From: UBA3537 sp965658025
Lineage (GTDB): Bacteria; Bacteroidota; Bacteroidia; Flavobacteriales; Flavobacteriaceae
Assembly: GCA_965658025.1 (NCBI GenBank)
Contig: CBFHQL010000019.1
Span: 1 to 33,900 of the forward strand
Direction of reading: 5' to 3'
DNA: 33,900 nt
In this document: positions 8,753 through 16,638 of the stretch, one piece after another
How the letters are laid out: the number at the start of each line of letters is the position of its first letter
Numbering within the stretch: position 1 is the first letter of the stretch
The notes under the pieces: model-generated
What the model was told of the DNA's origin: nothing
The model's input: the letters and a program-made list of their open reading frames with translations, nothing else
Database searches by the model: none
Position numbers and translations under genes: made by a program

Positions 8753-8938
8753 CTATTTGCCTGTAACATTCAATACACTAAATAGACCATAGCCAATAAT
8801 GAATACCCCTACGATTGTCGCAGCGATCCCTAAGCTTTTTAGCCCTTCCTCTATGGCTAGAATCATTATTGAAAACGTAGAGAGTAATAGAAAAATAAAT
8901 AAATAAGGTTTGTAGTTCTTGTTTTTAGGTTGTTCCAT
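8753..8938 (-). CDS. Small two-helix membrane protein, unknown function
   Basis: I do not recognise this 61-residue protein. It has a polar N-terminus (MEQPKNKNYKPY) followed by two hydrophobic segments (about residues 12-27 and 36-55) separated by EEGLKSLG, so a small inner-membrane hairpin is likely. It lies between trmD and rplS on the same strand, in a gap where other genomes often have nothing. The leader 8939-9056 has alternative hairpins (see 8942-9010). It could be real or a relic; good hydrophobic structure and same-strand context favour a real gene. Confidence 0.55.
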   Translation of the reverse strand: MEQPKNKNYKPYLFIFLLLSTFSIMILAIEEGLKSLGIAATIVGVFIIGYGLFSVLNVTGK

Positions 8939-8941
8939 AAC

Positions 8942-9010
8942 AATAGATTTTTAGGGTTAAACCAAATCTATGGCTTTATTTTTTGGTTTATGGTTGTCGA
9001 ATAGATTTGG
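8942..9010 (-). promoter_or_regulatory. Mutually exclusive hairpins between trmD and the small gene
   Basis: On the minus strand the order is CCAAATCTAT (9010-9001), TAAACCAAA (8990-8982), then ATAGATTTGGTTTA (8971-8958), then AAATCTATTG (8950-8941). The third element can pair with the first (10 bp), or its end with the second (9 bp), or its start with the fourth (7-8 bp). These pairings exclude one another. This is what an attenuator-like leader looks like, but no T-run terminator accompanies it, so its function is unproven. Confidence 0.4.
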
Positions 9011-9056
9011 CGTTTATTCTTTAAGCTAAGATACAAAAAAATTAATCTTTCTATCT

Positions 9057-9734
9057 TTAAGAGTCCAACAAATCTGGTCTACGGGATTTGGTGCGTTCGA
9101 GGGCTTGGGCTTCACGCCATTGTTCTATTTTAGGAAAATTTCCACTAAAAAGCAATTCAGGAACATCCCATCCCTTGTACGATCGTGGTCGGGTATAAAT
9201 GGGTGGCGCCAAAAGATTATCTTGAAAAGAATCGGTGAGGGCTGAGGTTTCATTGCCTAATACTCCGGGAATTAATCGGATGATGGCATCGCACAATACG
9301 GCCGCACCCAACTCGCCACCAGAGAGGACATAGTCGCCAATGGAAATTTCTTTGGTGATAAAATGGTCACGTACACGTTGGTCAACCCCTTTGTAATGCC
9401 CACATAAAATAATCAGATTCCCTTTAAGTGATAATTGATTGGCCATGCCTTGATTTAATACGTCACCATCTGGCGTCATATAAATCACTTCATCGTAGTG
9501 GCGTTCTGCTTTTAATTTGGAAATACACTTATCGATGGGTTCTATGGTCATGACCATACCTGCACCACCACCAAATTGATAGTCATCCACAGATTTATAA
9601 TTATCCGTCGTGTAGTCTCTCAAATTGTGCACATGAACTTCCACCAAATTGGCCTCAATAGCACGCTTAAGAATAGAAGCTTCAAACGGGCTTTTGAGTA
9701 ATTCTGGAACTACACTAATGATGTCGATGCGCAT
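9057..9734 (-). CDS. trmD: tRNA (guanine37-N1)-methyltransferase TrmD
   Basis: TrmD makes m1G37 in tRNAs that read CNN codons and so prevents frameshifting. The 225-residue protein starts MRIDIISVVPELL and carries YQFGGGAGMVMTIEPI (about residues 52-67). It also has the trefoil-knot SAM-binding segments LCGHYKGVDQRVRDHFI and EISIGDYVLSGGELGA, then LTDSFQDNLLAPPIYTRP. A TATATTTG box at 9753-9760 on the minus strand lies 19 nt upstream of the ATG. The next gene upstream is gap, with 50 nt between. rpsP and rimM, which accompany trmD in many bacteria, are not here. Confidence 0.97.
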   Translation of the reverse strand: MRIDIISVVPELLKSPFEASILKRAIEANLVEVHVHNLRDYTTDNYKSVDDYQFGGGAGMVMTIEPIDKCISKLKAERHYDEVIYMTPDGDVLNQGMANQLSLKGNLIILCGHYKGVDQRVRDHFITKEISIGDYVLSGGELGAAVLCDAIIRLIPGVLGNETSALTDSFQDNLLAPPIYTRPRSYKGWDVPELLFSGNFPKIEQWREAQALERTKSRRPDLLDS

Positions 9735-9752
9735 ACCACATAAATTTGATTA

Positions 9753-9760
9753 CAAATATA
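9753..9760 (-). promoter_or_regulatory. Candidate -7 box for trmD
   Basis: The minus strand reads TATATTTG, a full match to TAnnTTTG, 19 nt upstream of the trmD ATG. I see no TTG at 17-19 nt further upstream. Confidence 0.45.
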
Positions 9761-9784
9761 AGTGAATTATGCGAAGTGCTCTTT

Positions 9785-11233
9785 TTAGTAATAGGTAAAT
9801 CGTCGAACTTCGGCCATATATTTGGCCAAACGAATCACCTGATGGCTGTAGCCATATTCGTTATCATACCAAATATAAAGGATGGCATTTTTTCCATTGT
9901 TGCGTACAATGGTGGCTTTGCTATCATAAATGGCTGGGGCGCTACTACCGATGATATCACTCGACACCAGTTCATCACTCAATTCGTACTTGATTTGTTC
10001 GACCAAAGGCCCTTCTAAGGCATGGCGTTTGATGAGTGTATTGAGTTTTTGAACACTTGTTTTTTTAGACAATTCTAGATTCAAAATGGCTAAACTACCG
10101 TTGGGCACAGGGACACGAATGGCATTGGAAGTGAGCTTCCCTTCCAAATTGGGTAGGGCTTTACTTACGGCTTTTCCGGCGCCAGTTTCGGTGATGACCA
10201 TATTGAGTGCGGCCGCACGACCCCGGCGGTATTTTTTGTGCATATTATCGACCAAATTTTGATCGTTGGTGTAGGCATGAATGGTTTCGAGGTGTCCGTA
10301 TTCTACACCAAGAGCGGTGTCCATAACGTCCAAAATAGGGGTAATGGCGTTGGTGGTACAAGAGGCCGCTGAAAAAATAGAGTGTTTTTTGGGGTCATAT
10401 TCTTTTTGATTGACGCCATACACAATATTGGGAATCCCTTGACCTGGTGCAGTCAGCAATACTTTTTCGGTGCCTTTGGCCTTGAGGTGACGTTCTAGGG
10501 CCTCCTTGGTTCGAAATGCCCCCGTATTATCAATAACTAATGCTTTATTGATCCCATAGGTGCTGTAATCAATAGCTTCAGGTGCATTGCTCGAAATGAT
10601 ATGAACTGTGGTTCCATTGATGATGAGTGCCTGTTTTTTATGATCTGCTTTTACGGTGCCTGGAAATTCGCCATGAACCGAGTCGTTGCTGAGTAGTGTG
10701 GCACGTTTGTCTAATACGTCTGCGGTAATTTGGCCGCGAACCACAATAGCGCGTAGACGCAATTGACTCCCTTTGCCATTTTTGAGCATCAGTTCTCTTG
10801 CGACCAATCGGCCAATACGGCCAAAACCGTACAATACCACATCTCTGGGGGTGATGCTTTTTTGTTTTTTATGGGCTTTTAATTGATTTGAAATGAATGT
10901 AAACACATCGTTGTGCTCAGGGGCTTTTTTATGATATTCATAGGTAAGTTTTCCAATGTCAATTTTTGAAGGGGGAAGGCGGAGGTTTTGGATGGCCTTT
11001 GCGACTTCTACCGCATCAAAAATAGAGATGGGTTTGTTGACAAATGCACTAGCGTAGTCGTGCAACCGTAAAATTTCATTGACGTTTTTATCAATCAGTT
11101 GATTTCTGAAAATAACCAGTTCAATGGCATCATCGTACCAAAGGTCGTTTACAATTTTAACGAATTCTACTGCAGATTTTCTACAGTTGGTTTGCAATGA
11201 AACTTCTTTTTCATAAGCGCTGTGTGTAGGCAT
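9785..11233 (-). CDS. gap: Glyceraldehyde-3-phosphate dehydrogenase with N-terminal extension
   Basis: The enzyme interconverts glyceraldehyde-3-phosphate and 1,3-bisphosphoglycerate. The Rossmann motif YGFGRIGRL is at residues 135-143 and the catalytic Cys at 292 in ASCTTNAITP; HAYTNDQNLVDN and RAAALNMVITETGAGKAVSKALP follow, as in all GAPDHs. The protein has 482 residues against about 335 usual: the first 125 or so form an extra, mostly helical segment with no motif I recognise. I recall GAPDHs of this length in other Flavobacteriaceae, so the extension is probably ancestral there. Cofactor preference and glycolytic versus gluconeogenic role cannot be decided here. A TACTTTTG box at 11265-11272 may be the promoter. 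Confidence 0.95.
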   Translation of the reverse strand: MPTHSAYEKEVSLQTNCRKSAVEFVKIVNDLWYDDAIELVIFRNQLIDKNVNEILRLHDYASAFVNKPISIFDAVEVAKAIQNLRLPPSKIDIGKLTYEYHKKAPEHNDVFTFISNQLKAHKKQKSITPRDVVLYGFGRIGRLVARELMLKNGKGSQLRLRAIVVRGQITADVLDKRATLLSNDSVHGEFPGTVKADHKKQALIINGTTVHIISSNAPEAIDYSTYGINKALVIDNTGAFRTKEALERHLKAKGTEKVLLTAPGQGIPNIVYGVNQKEYDPKKHSIFSAASCTTNAITPILDVMDTALGVEYGHLETIHAYTNDQNLVDNMHKKYRRGRAAALNMVITETGAGKAVSKALPNLEGKLTSNAIRVPVPNGSLAILNLELSKKTSVQKLNTLIKRHALEGPLVEQIKYELSDELVSSDIIGSSAPAIYDSKATIVRNNGKNAILYIWYDNEYGYSHQVIRLAKYMAEVRRFTYY

Positions 11234-11264
11234 AGGTGTCTAAATGTTTGTGTTAAATGTACTG

Positions 11265-11272
11265 CAAAAGTA
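11265..11272 (-). promoter_or_regulatory. Candidate -7 box for gap
   Basis: The minus strand reads TACTTTTG, matching TAnnTTTG, 31 nt upstream of the gap ATG. No TTG is seen at the ideal -33 spacing. Confidence 0.4.
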
Positions 11273-11304
11273 AAACAACTATAACGTTTTCGTAAATTAA
11301 ATTT

Positions 11305-11337
11305 AAAAAAAAATCGCATACAGTTTTGTATGCGATT
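11305..11337 (-). terminator. Intrinsic terminator of the Deg protease gene
   Basis: AATCGCATAC, loop AGTTTT, GTATGCGATT is a 10-bp perfect stem starting 23 nt past the protease stop codon. On the minus strand a run of nine T overlaps and follows the stem. Confidence 0.9.
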
Positions 11338-11360
11338 CTTTTCGATGGGAGGGGATAAAT

Positions 11361-12758
11361 TTACCTAAAGCGATAGGCCAATTTTTCACCATTTGTTTTG
11401 ACTACAGAAATTTGAAAAACGCTGTTGGAATATTCACTCATAGCATTTTTGACATCAGCAATAGAATTTACTTTTATGTTATTAATCGAGACGACCAAAG
11501 CACCTTTATCTACGCCATCTTCCTTCCAATCTGTTTTGTATTTTTCCGACAAATTTTGCAGTTCAAGGCCATAATCACTGTTACGTTTTTTGAGTTCTGA
11601 AGGACTGAGCTCTTTTAAAGTTCCGATAACAGGAACATCAATGGTGGTCAATTTTTCAAGTTTAACGTTTACAACTTTAATTTCACCATCTCTGATTAGG
11701 GTAACCTCGACGATATCGTTGGGGCTTTTGGTTTTTAAAAATCCGCTTAAATCAGAAAACTTTACAATTTTTACTCCGTTTACACTTTTGATGACATCTC
11801 CTTTTTTCACCCCCGAACGCATGGCTCCACTGTTTTCTTGTACTTCACTGACATAAAAACCTTCGGTATCATCTACCCCAAAAGTTTCCGAATTTTGACC
11901 ATCAAGCGTACGGCCAATGACACCCAAAATACCATTTTGAACATTTCCATACTCCATAATGTCGCTTACGACTTTACGTGCAATATTGCTCGGAACCGCA
12001 AAAGAATAGCCGATATATGAACCCGTTTGCGATGAGATTGCTGTATTGATGCCAATAAGATCACCATGAATATTCACAAGAGCTCCTCCAGAATTTCCTG
12101 GATTTACTGCAGCATCAGTTTGAATAAACGATTGTGTATTTCTTCCAGAAAGATCTCTTGATTTAGCACTGATGATACCTGCCGTTACTGTCGAAGTCAA
12201 ATTGAAGGGGTTGCCAACGGCCAAAACCCATTCGCCGACCTTGGCCGTATCGCTATCGCCAAAAGTGGTATAGGTGAGTTTGTCGTTGGTGTCAATTTTA
12301 AGTAAGGCAATATCAGTTGCAGGATCGGTACCTACAAGGTTTGCTTCAAATGTTTTGTTGTTGTTGGTGGTCACTTCAATGGATTGCGCGCCATCGATTA
12401 CATGATTGTTGGTGATGATGTATCCATCGGGCGATATGATCACTCCAGAACCTGTTCCTATTTGTGGACGGCTTTGCATACGACCAAAAAATAAATCTTC
12501 AAAGGTGGTGTACCCTTTACTCATGGTTGTATTTTTGACATGCACCACAGCGTGCAAGGTTTTTTCTGCGGCTGTAGTAAAATCTACATTGGTGCCCCCA
12601 CTCGCTACGGAAGTATAGTTTACAGGTTGAAAAAATGGAACTTCTGTAGGGGGTTCGTAAGCTGTATAGTCGTTTTTCTTTTGCAATTGGGTGTAGACGC
12701 CGAGCGTCATTGCACCACCAAGAGCCGAGACCGCTAATAATGTGAATAGTTTTTTCAT
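11361..12758 (-). CDS. Periplasmic Deg/HtrA-type serine protease with two PDZ domains
   Basis: This 465-residue protein is a DegP/DegQ-like chaperone-protease for envelope quality control. It begins with a signal or anchor segment (MKKLFTLLAVSALGGAMTLG). The trypsin-like domain spans about residues 60-260, with the full triad: His119 in ITNNHVID, Asp149 in ATDIALLK and Ser223 in NPGNSGGALV. PDZ1 is about 275-365 and PDZ2 about 390-465. It is monocistronic, with a strong terminator downstream, and is divergent from dapF. No sigma-E-like box was identified upstream. Confidence 0.94.
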   Translation of the reverse strand: MKKLFTLLAVSALGGAMTLGVYTQLQKKNDYTAYEPPTEVPFFQPVNYTSVASGGTNVDFTTAAEKTLHAVVHVKNTTMSKGYTTFEDLFFGRMQSRPQIGTGSGVIISPDGYIITNNHVIDGAQSIEVTTNNNKTFEANLVGTDPATDIALLKIDTNDKLTYTTFGDSDTAKVGEWVLAVGNPFNLTSTVTAGIISAKSRDLSGRNTQSFIQTDAAVNPGNSGGALVNIHGDLIGINTAISSQTGSYIGYSFAVPSNIARKVVSDIMEYGNVQNGILGVIGRTLDGQNSETFGVDDTEGFYVSEVQENSGAMRSGVKKGDVIKSVNGVKIVKFSDLSGFLKTKSPNDIVEVTLIRDGEIKVVNVKLEKLTTIDVPVIGTLKELSPSELKKRNSDYGLELQNLSEKYKTDWKEDGVDKGALVVSINNIKVNSIADVKNAMSEYSNSVFQISVVKTNGEKLAYRFR

Positions 12759-12848
12759 GATCTTGATGTTTTAGTTTAGGTTATTATAACTTTAAAATTA
12801 ATTTTTTATTGAATGAATAATTAAAATTTAACGCACTTTTAACAACGA

Positions 12849-12876
12849 TTGATTCCATCTAATATTCCTATATTTG
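12849..12876 (+). promoter_or_regulatory. Promoter of dapF-mltG (TTG-N17-TATATTTG)
   Basis: TTG (12849-12851) and TATATTTG (12869-12876) are separated by 17 nt, fitting the Bacteroidota consensus. Transcription would start about 12882, only a few bases before the dapF ATG at 12885, so the mRNA may be almost leaderless. Confidence 0.6.
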
Positions 12877-12884
12877 CAAGGCAA

Positions 12885-13670
12885 ATGACACTTACATTTT
12901 ATAAATATCAAGCCACTGGAAATGATTTTGTGATAATTGACAATCGCTCACAAACATTTGACAAAAATAATACCAAACTTGTTGCAACGCTTTGTGACCG
13001 ACGTTTTGGCATTGGCGCCGACGGACTTATTTTATTGGAGAATAGTTCAGACTATGATTTTGAAATGGTGTATTTCAATGCGGATGGCAACCAAAGTAGT
13101 ATGTGTGGCAATGGGGGTAGAAGTATTGTCGCCTTTGCAAAACAACTTGGAATTATAGAAATGACGACAACGTTTTTGGCTATTGACGGTGTCCATGAAG
13201 CACGTATAGACGGAGATGAAATTCACCTAAAAATGCAGTCAGTTGCTAAAATTCACTCGACATCTGATCATGTGACGCTGGATACAGGTTCGCCACATTA
13301 TGTGGCCTTCAAATCGGAAATTGATGCTCTGGACATGAAGCAAGAAGGAGCACAAATTCGCTACAGTTCATCTTTTAAACAAGAAGGAATTAATGTGAAC
13401 TTTGTGTCACAACTAGAACAAAATACTTTTGGTATACGAACCTACGAACGTGGCGTAGAGGATGAGACTTTATCGTGCGGAACAGGTGCTACCGCTGCTG
13501 CAATTGCAATGCACTTTATGAAAAAAACGAATGCTGAGCACATTATCCTAAAAACCAAAGGGGGAACGCTGCAAGTGTCTTTCCAATGCTCAGAAGGAGT
13601 TTACGCCAATGTTTGGTTGTCAGGAGCAGCTCATTTAGTTTTTCAAGGATCATATCCCATAAATAATTAG
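12885..13670 (+). CDS. dapF: Diaminopimelate epimerase DapF
   Basis: DapF converts LL- to meso-diaminopimelate, the last step before lysine and a peptidoglycan building block. The ATG at 12885 gives 261 residues starting MTLTFYKYQATGNDFVIID; the in-frame ATG at 12849 would place the promoter inside the gene and is rejected. Both catalytic cysteines are present: Cys74 in MCGNGGRS and Cys198 in LSCGTGATAAA. GADGLILLE and FNADG are further family marks. mltG follows after 4 nt, so the two form an operon serving the cell wall. Confidence 0.96.
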   Translation: MTLTFYKYQATGNDFVIIDNRSQTFDKNNTKLVATLCDRRFGIGADGLILLENSSDYDFEMVYFNADGNQSSMCGNGGRSIVAFAKQLGIIEMTTTFLAIDGVHEARIDGDEIHLKMQSVAKIHSTSDHVTLDTGSPHYVAFKSEIDALDMKQEGAQIRYSSSFKQEGINVNFVSQLEQNTFGIRTYERGVEDETLSCGTGATAAAIAMHFMKKTNAEHIILKTKGGTLQVSFQCSEGVYANVWLSGAAHLVFQGSYPINN

Positions 13671-13674
13671 CACT

Positions 13675-14718
13675 ATGAGCATAAAGAAAATAGCTATTGC
13701 ATTTGTGTTTATCGGCCTTGTTGCTCTTGCAGGTTTTTCATACTACATCTATTCTATAATGTTGGTGTCCAACACTGCATTCAATGGCAAAGAAGCGTTT
13801 ATTTTTATCCGTTCAGGTGCAACTTATGACGAGGTGCGCTCCGATCTGGAACCTTTGCTCATCGATATCAATACATTTGATGTTTTGGCCAAACAAAAAA
13901 AATACACTTCAAATATTAGAGCAGGACGCTACCGCATTTCTAAAGGAATGACCAATAATGACATCATCAATTCGATTAGAAGTCAAAATATTCCACTTAC
14001 AGTTTCTTTCAATAACCAACATAGTTTGCCACAATTGGCCAAAAGAATTTCCAATCAAATCGAAGCTGATAGTTTGTCACTTATTCAAACGTTTACAGAT
14101 AAAGACTTTTTAAAGGAATACGGATTTACACCAGAAACCGCACTGGCGATGTATTTGCCCAACAGCTACGAGTTTTTTTGGAATACTTCTGCTAAAAAAT
14201 TCAGGACAAAAATACTTAAATCATATAATAGCTTTTGGAACTCAAAACGAACAACACAAGCACAAAAAATTGGACTTTCACCAGTAGAAGTCTCTATTCT
14301 TGCGGCCATTGTTCAGGAAGAATCAAAAGAAGTAAGTGAGCAACCACGAGTGGCGGGAGTCTATATGAACCGATTGAAAAGAGGGTGGGCACTTCAAGCG
14401 GACCCCACACTTAAATTTGCCGCCTATCAACTTCCATCCTACAAAAATAAAGTCATTAAACGTGTTTTAAACAAGCACAAAACCATCAAATCGCCTTACA
14501 ATACCTATCTGTATAAAGGCCTTCCACCAGGCCTTATTGCTATGCCTGATTTGTCGGCTATGGAGGCAGTACTTTATTATGAGCACCACGATTTTTTCTA
14601 TTTTGCGGCCAATCCACAACGTCCAGGATTTCATAATTTTGCAAAAACACTCTCTGGGCACAACAAAAATGCGCGATCATACCAAAATTACCTCAATAAG
14701 AAAGGTATTTTGGAATAG
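13675..14718 (+). CDS. mltG: Endolytic transglycosylase MltG
   Basis: MltG cuts nascent glycan strands and is thought to end their elongation. The 347-residue protein has one N-terminal membrane anchor (about residues 6-28). A LysM-like segment with SGATYDEVRSDLEPLLID follows, then the YceG catalytic domain: YLPNSYEFFWNTSA (about 160-173) and AAIVQEESKEVSEQPRVAGV. Glu216 aligns with the catalytic Glu218 of E. coli MltG. LQADPTLKFA and PYNTYLYKGLPPG complete the signature. It starts 4 nt after dapF and is probably co-transcribed with it. Confidence 0.94.
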   Translation: MSIKKIAIAFVFIGLVALAGFSYYIYSIMLVSNTAFNGKEAFIFIRSGATYDEVRSDLEPLLIDINTFDVLAKQKKYTSNIRAGRYRISKGMTNNDIINSIRSQNIPLTVSFNNQHSLPQLAKRISNQIEADSLSLIQTFTDKDFLKEYGFTPETALAMYLPNSYEFFWNTSAKKFRTKILKSYNSFWNSKRTTQAQKIGLSPVEVSILAAIVQEESKEVSEQPRVAGVYMNRLKRGWALQADPTLKFAAYQLPSYKNKVIKRVLNKHKTIKSPYNTYLYKGLPPGLIAMPDLSAMEAVLYYEHHDFFYFAANPQRPGFHNFAKTLSGHNKNARSYQNYLNKKGILE

Positions 14719-14755
14719 CGTAACTCTCTGATAATCAACATCTTTTATTTTTATG

Positions 14756-14763
14756 TACCTTTG
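14756..14763 (+). promoter_or_regulatory. Candidate -7 box for the lysozyme-like gene
   Basis: TACCTTTG matches TAnnTTTG 39 nt upstream of the ATG at 14803. No convincing TTG lies 17-23 nt upstream. Confidence 0.45.
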
Positions 14764-14802
14764 CACTGTTTTTTAACAAGCATATGCTTTAAAATAGAAA
14801 CA

Positions 14803-15456
14803 ATGAAACCATTTAAAATTAACTTTAGGATTGCACTTTATACTGTTGCATGTTTTCTTTTTTTTGGGTTTACATCTTCACCAAATCTTGAGCCTGTTGC
14901 TGTGGTATACCCGGATGCATTGGATTTAAATTATAATTTTCCAGAACAGGATGACGCTAGTGATTCTCCCCAAGACTTTGTAAATTACATCATTTTAGAC
15001 CGTAGCTATGTTGGGTTTAAAGAAGCTATTGCCTTTAAAGAATCTCAGGGTAAATATAGTGTTGTCAATTCTTTAGGGTATATGGGAAAGTATCAATTTG
15101 GCGTTTCCACGCTAAAACTTATTGGTATTTATAATTCTTCAAATTTTTTAAAAGATCCAAAACTGCAGGAAAAAGCATTTTTGGCCAATGCTAAGCGCAA
15201 CAAATGGATCTTACGCCGCGACATTAAGCGTTTTGTGGGCCACAAAATCAATGGAACTACAGTAACTGAGTCTGGGATTTTGGCCGCTGCACATTTGGCT
15301 GGTCCTGGTAATGTAAAGCGCTATTTGCGCAGTTATGGCGCGGTTGGTTTTACGGATGCTTTTGGTACGGATATCGCCTCGTACATGCGCGATTTTTCTT
15401 CTTATGACACTTCATTTATTGTACCAAATAGACGACCCAAAGCCAAACTTCTCTAA
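14803..15456 (+). CDS. Secreted lysozyme/SLT-like protein
   Basis: The ATG at 14803 gives 217 residues with a clear signal peptide (MKPFKINFRIALYTVACFLF). The central part, AIAFKESQGKYSVVN followed by SLGYMGKYQFGVSTL, resembles the start of lysozyme-fold transglycosylases: a Glu-Ser with Gly two residues later, then a G-x-M/Y-G-x-x-Q-F turn. Later AAAHLAGPGNVKRYLRSYG resembles the helix around A-Y-N-A-G-P in SLT enzymes. It probably binds or cuts peptidoglycan in the periplasm or outside. It lies 84 nt after mltG on the same strand with its own -7 box. Glu54 would be the expected acid, but activity is inference; similar proteins are usually annotated only as hypothetical or peptidoglycan-binding. 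Confidence 0.7.
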   Translation: MKPFKINFRIALYTVACFLFFGFTSSPNLEPVAVVYPDALDLNYNFPEQDDASDSPQDFVNYIILDRSYVGFKEAIAFKESQGKYSVVNSLGYMGKYQFGVSTLKLIGIYNSSNFLKDPKLQEKAFLANAKRNKWILRRDIKRFVGHKINGTTVTESGILAAAHLAGPGNVKRYLRSYGAVGFTDAFGTDIASYMRDFSSYDTSFIVPNRRPKAKLL

Positions 15457-15459
15457 TCC

Positions 15460-16173
15460 TTATTTTTGATCCTTTTGGATGATGAACAACGTTGGTCTTT
15501 TATGAAAGTCAACAGTTGTATTTTTCCAAGCTTGTGCAGTCTGTGTTTTGATGTATTCTGATTGTAGTGTGAGATCACAAGCCAAACAAATCCGTGTGTT
15601 TGGATGTAAAATCCGACACATATCCTCAAGAAGTTTTTGATTTCTGTATGGGGTTTCGATAAACAATTGCGCCTGTTGTTCTTCAAAAGATCGTTTTTCC
15701 AATTGTTTCAATTTGGTTTTGCGCTCAGCTTTATCGATGGGGAGATAGCCGTTAAAGGCAAAATTTTGCCCATTCATTCCTGAACTCATCATGGCCAATA
15801 GTATAGAAGACGGCCCAACCAAAGGAACTACCTGAATGTTGTTTTCATGTGCCAAACGCACAACTTCTGCTCCAGGATCGGCTACCCCTGGACATCCCGC
15901 ATCCGAAATAAGACCAATAGAAATGCCTTGTTTGCATGGCTGCAAATAGGCAGGTATTTCGGAAGGATTTGTAAACTTATTCAACGGAAATAACCTTAAA
16001 CCTGATTGAAGTTTTGTTGCGCTAACAGATTTTATGTATCGTCTGGCCGATTTTTCATTTTCGACGATATAAATATCAATTTCTTCAATGGTCCTTTTGA
16101 TGGATAAAGGCATCGTTTCCAACGGAGGTGCGTCGCCAAGCGTACTCGGAATTAAATACAATTTTCCGTTCAT
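15460..16173 (-). CDS. RsmI-family (tetrapyrrole-methylase fold) SAM methyltransferase
   Basis: From the ATG at 16173 the protein has 237 residues and starts MNGKLYLIPSTLGD. It has the RsmI-type segments IGLISDAGCPGVADPGAEVV and VVPLVGPSSILLAMMSSGMN, then FAFNGYLP and LFIETPYRN. RsmI itself 2'-O-methylates C1402 of 16S rRNA and is about 40-60 residues longer. This shorter form is, from memory, a second paralog common in Bacteroidota, so its substrate may differ. The start overlaps the phosphatase stop by one base (TAATG), indicating coupling. It converges with the lysozyme-like gene, with 3 nt between stops. Confidence 0.85.
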   Translation of the reverse strand: MNGKLYLIPSTLGDAPPLETMPLSIKRTIEEIDIYIVENEKSARRYIKSVSATKLQSGLRLFPLNKFTNPSEIPAYLQPCKQGISIGLISDAGCPGVADPGAEVVRLAHENNIQVVPLVGPSSILLAMMSSGMNGQNFAFNGYLPIDKAERKTKLKQLEKRSFEEQQAQLFIETPYRNQKLLEDMCRILHPNTRICLACDLTLQSEYIKTQTAQAWKNTTVDFHKRPTLFIIQKDQK

Positions 16174-16628
16174 TATTGTTTTGTTAATTGTGCACTGTGG
16201 TAAGTACAAGCCTGTTCCAACAGATTAAATACATAATCAAAACCGTCTTCACCTCCATAATATGGATCGGGAACTTGTTTAACGGTTGTATTTGGATAAT
16301 CCAAAATAAGCTTCACTTTTTGGCGTTCCACTTCATTTTGAACATGCCGTAAAACATCCTGAAGGTTGGCATTATCCATCACAAAAATATGATCAAATTC
16401 TTCTAAATCATAGGCTCTAAATGGCCGAGATTTTTGTTGTGCAATATCAATGTTATTTTTTTTGGCAACTGCAACAGATCGTGGATCGGGCGCACTACCA
16501 GAGTGAAAACCGCTAGTTCCTGCAGAATCTATAAAAAAAGAAGTGTTTGGTAATTTTGATTTTAAAATTCCTTCGGCCAAAGGTGATCTACAAATATTTC
16601 CCAAGCAAACCATCAGAATTTTGGTCAT
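16173..16628 (-). CDS. Low-molecular-weight protein-tyrosine phosphatase
   Basis: The 151-residue protein has the phosphate-binding loop CLGNICRS (Cys8 nucleophile, Arg14) at its N-terminus and the general acid Asp121 in DPYYGG, so it should be active. Family members remove phosphate from tyrosine in proteins, often of the capsule or envelope machinery, but no tyrosine kinase or polysaccharide gene is nearby. It lies 10 nt after dnaA and overlaps the RsmI-like gene by one base, making a dnaA-phosphatase-methyltransferase operon. Confidence 0.92.
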   Translation of the reverse strand: MTKILMVCLGNICRSPLAEGILKSKLPNTSFFIDSAGTSGFHSGSAPDPRSVAVAKKNNIDIAQQKSRPFRAYDLEEFDHIFVMDNANLQDVLRHVQNEVERQKVKLILDYPNTTVKQVPDPYYGGEDGFDYVFNLLEQACTYHSAQLTKQ

Positions 16629-16638
16629 AACTTGTACT

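Noticed and set aside
12849..12884. Upstream in-frame ATG for dapF
   Set aside because: It would put the promoter inside the gene and add 12 residues before the conserved N-terminus.
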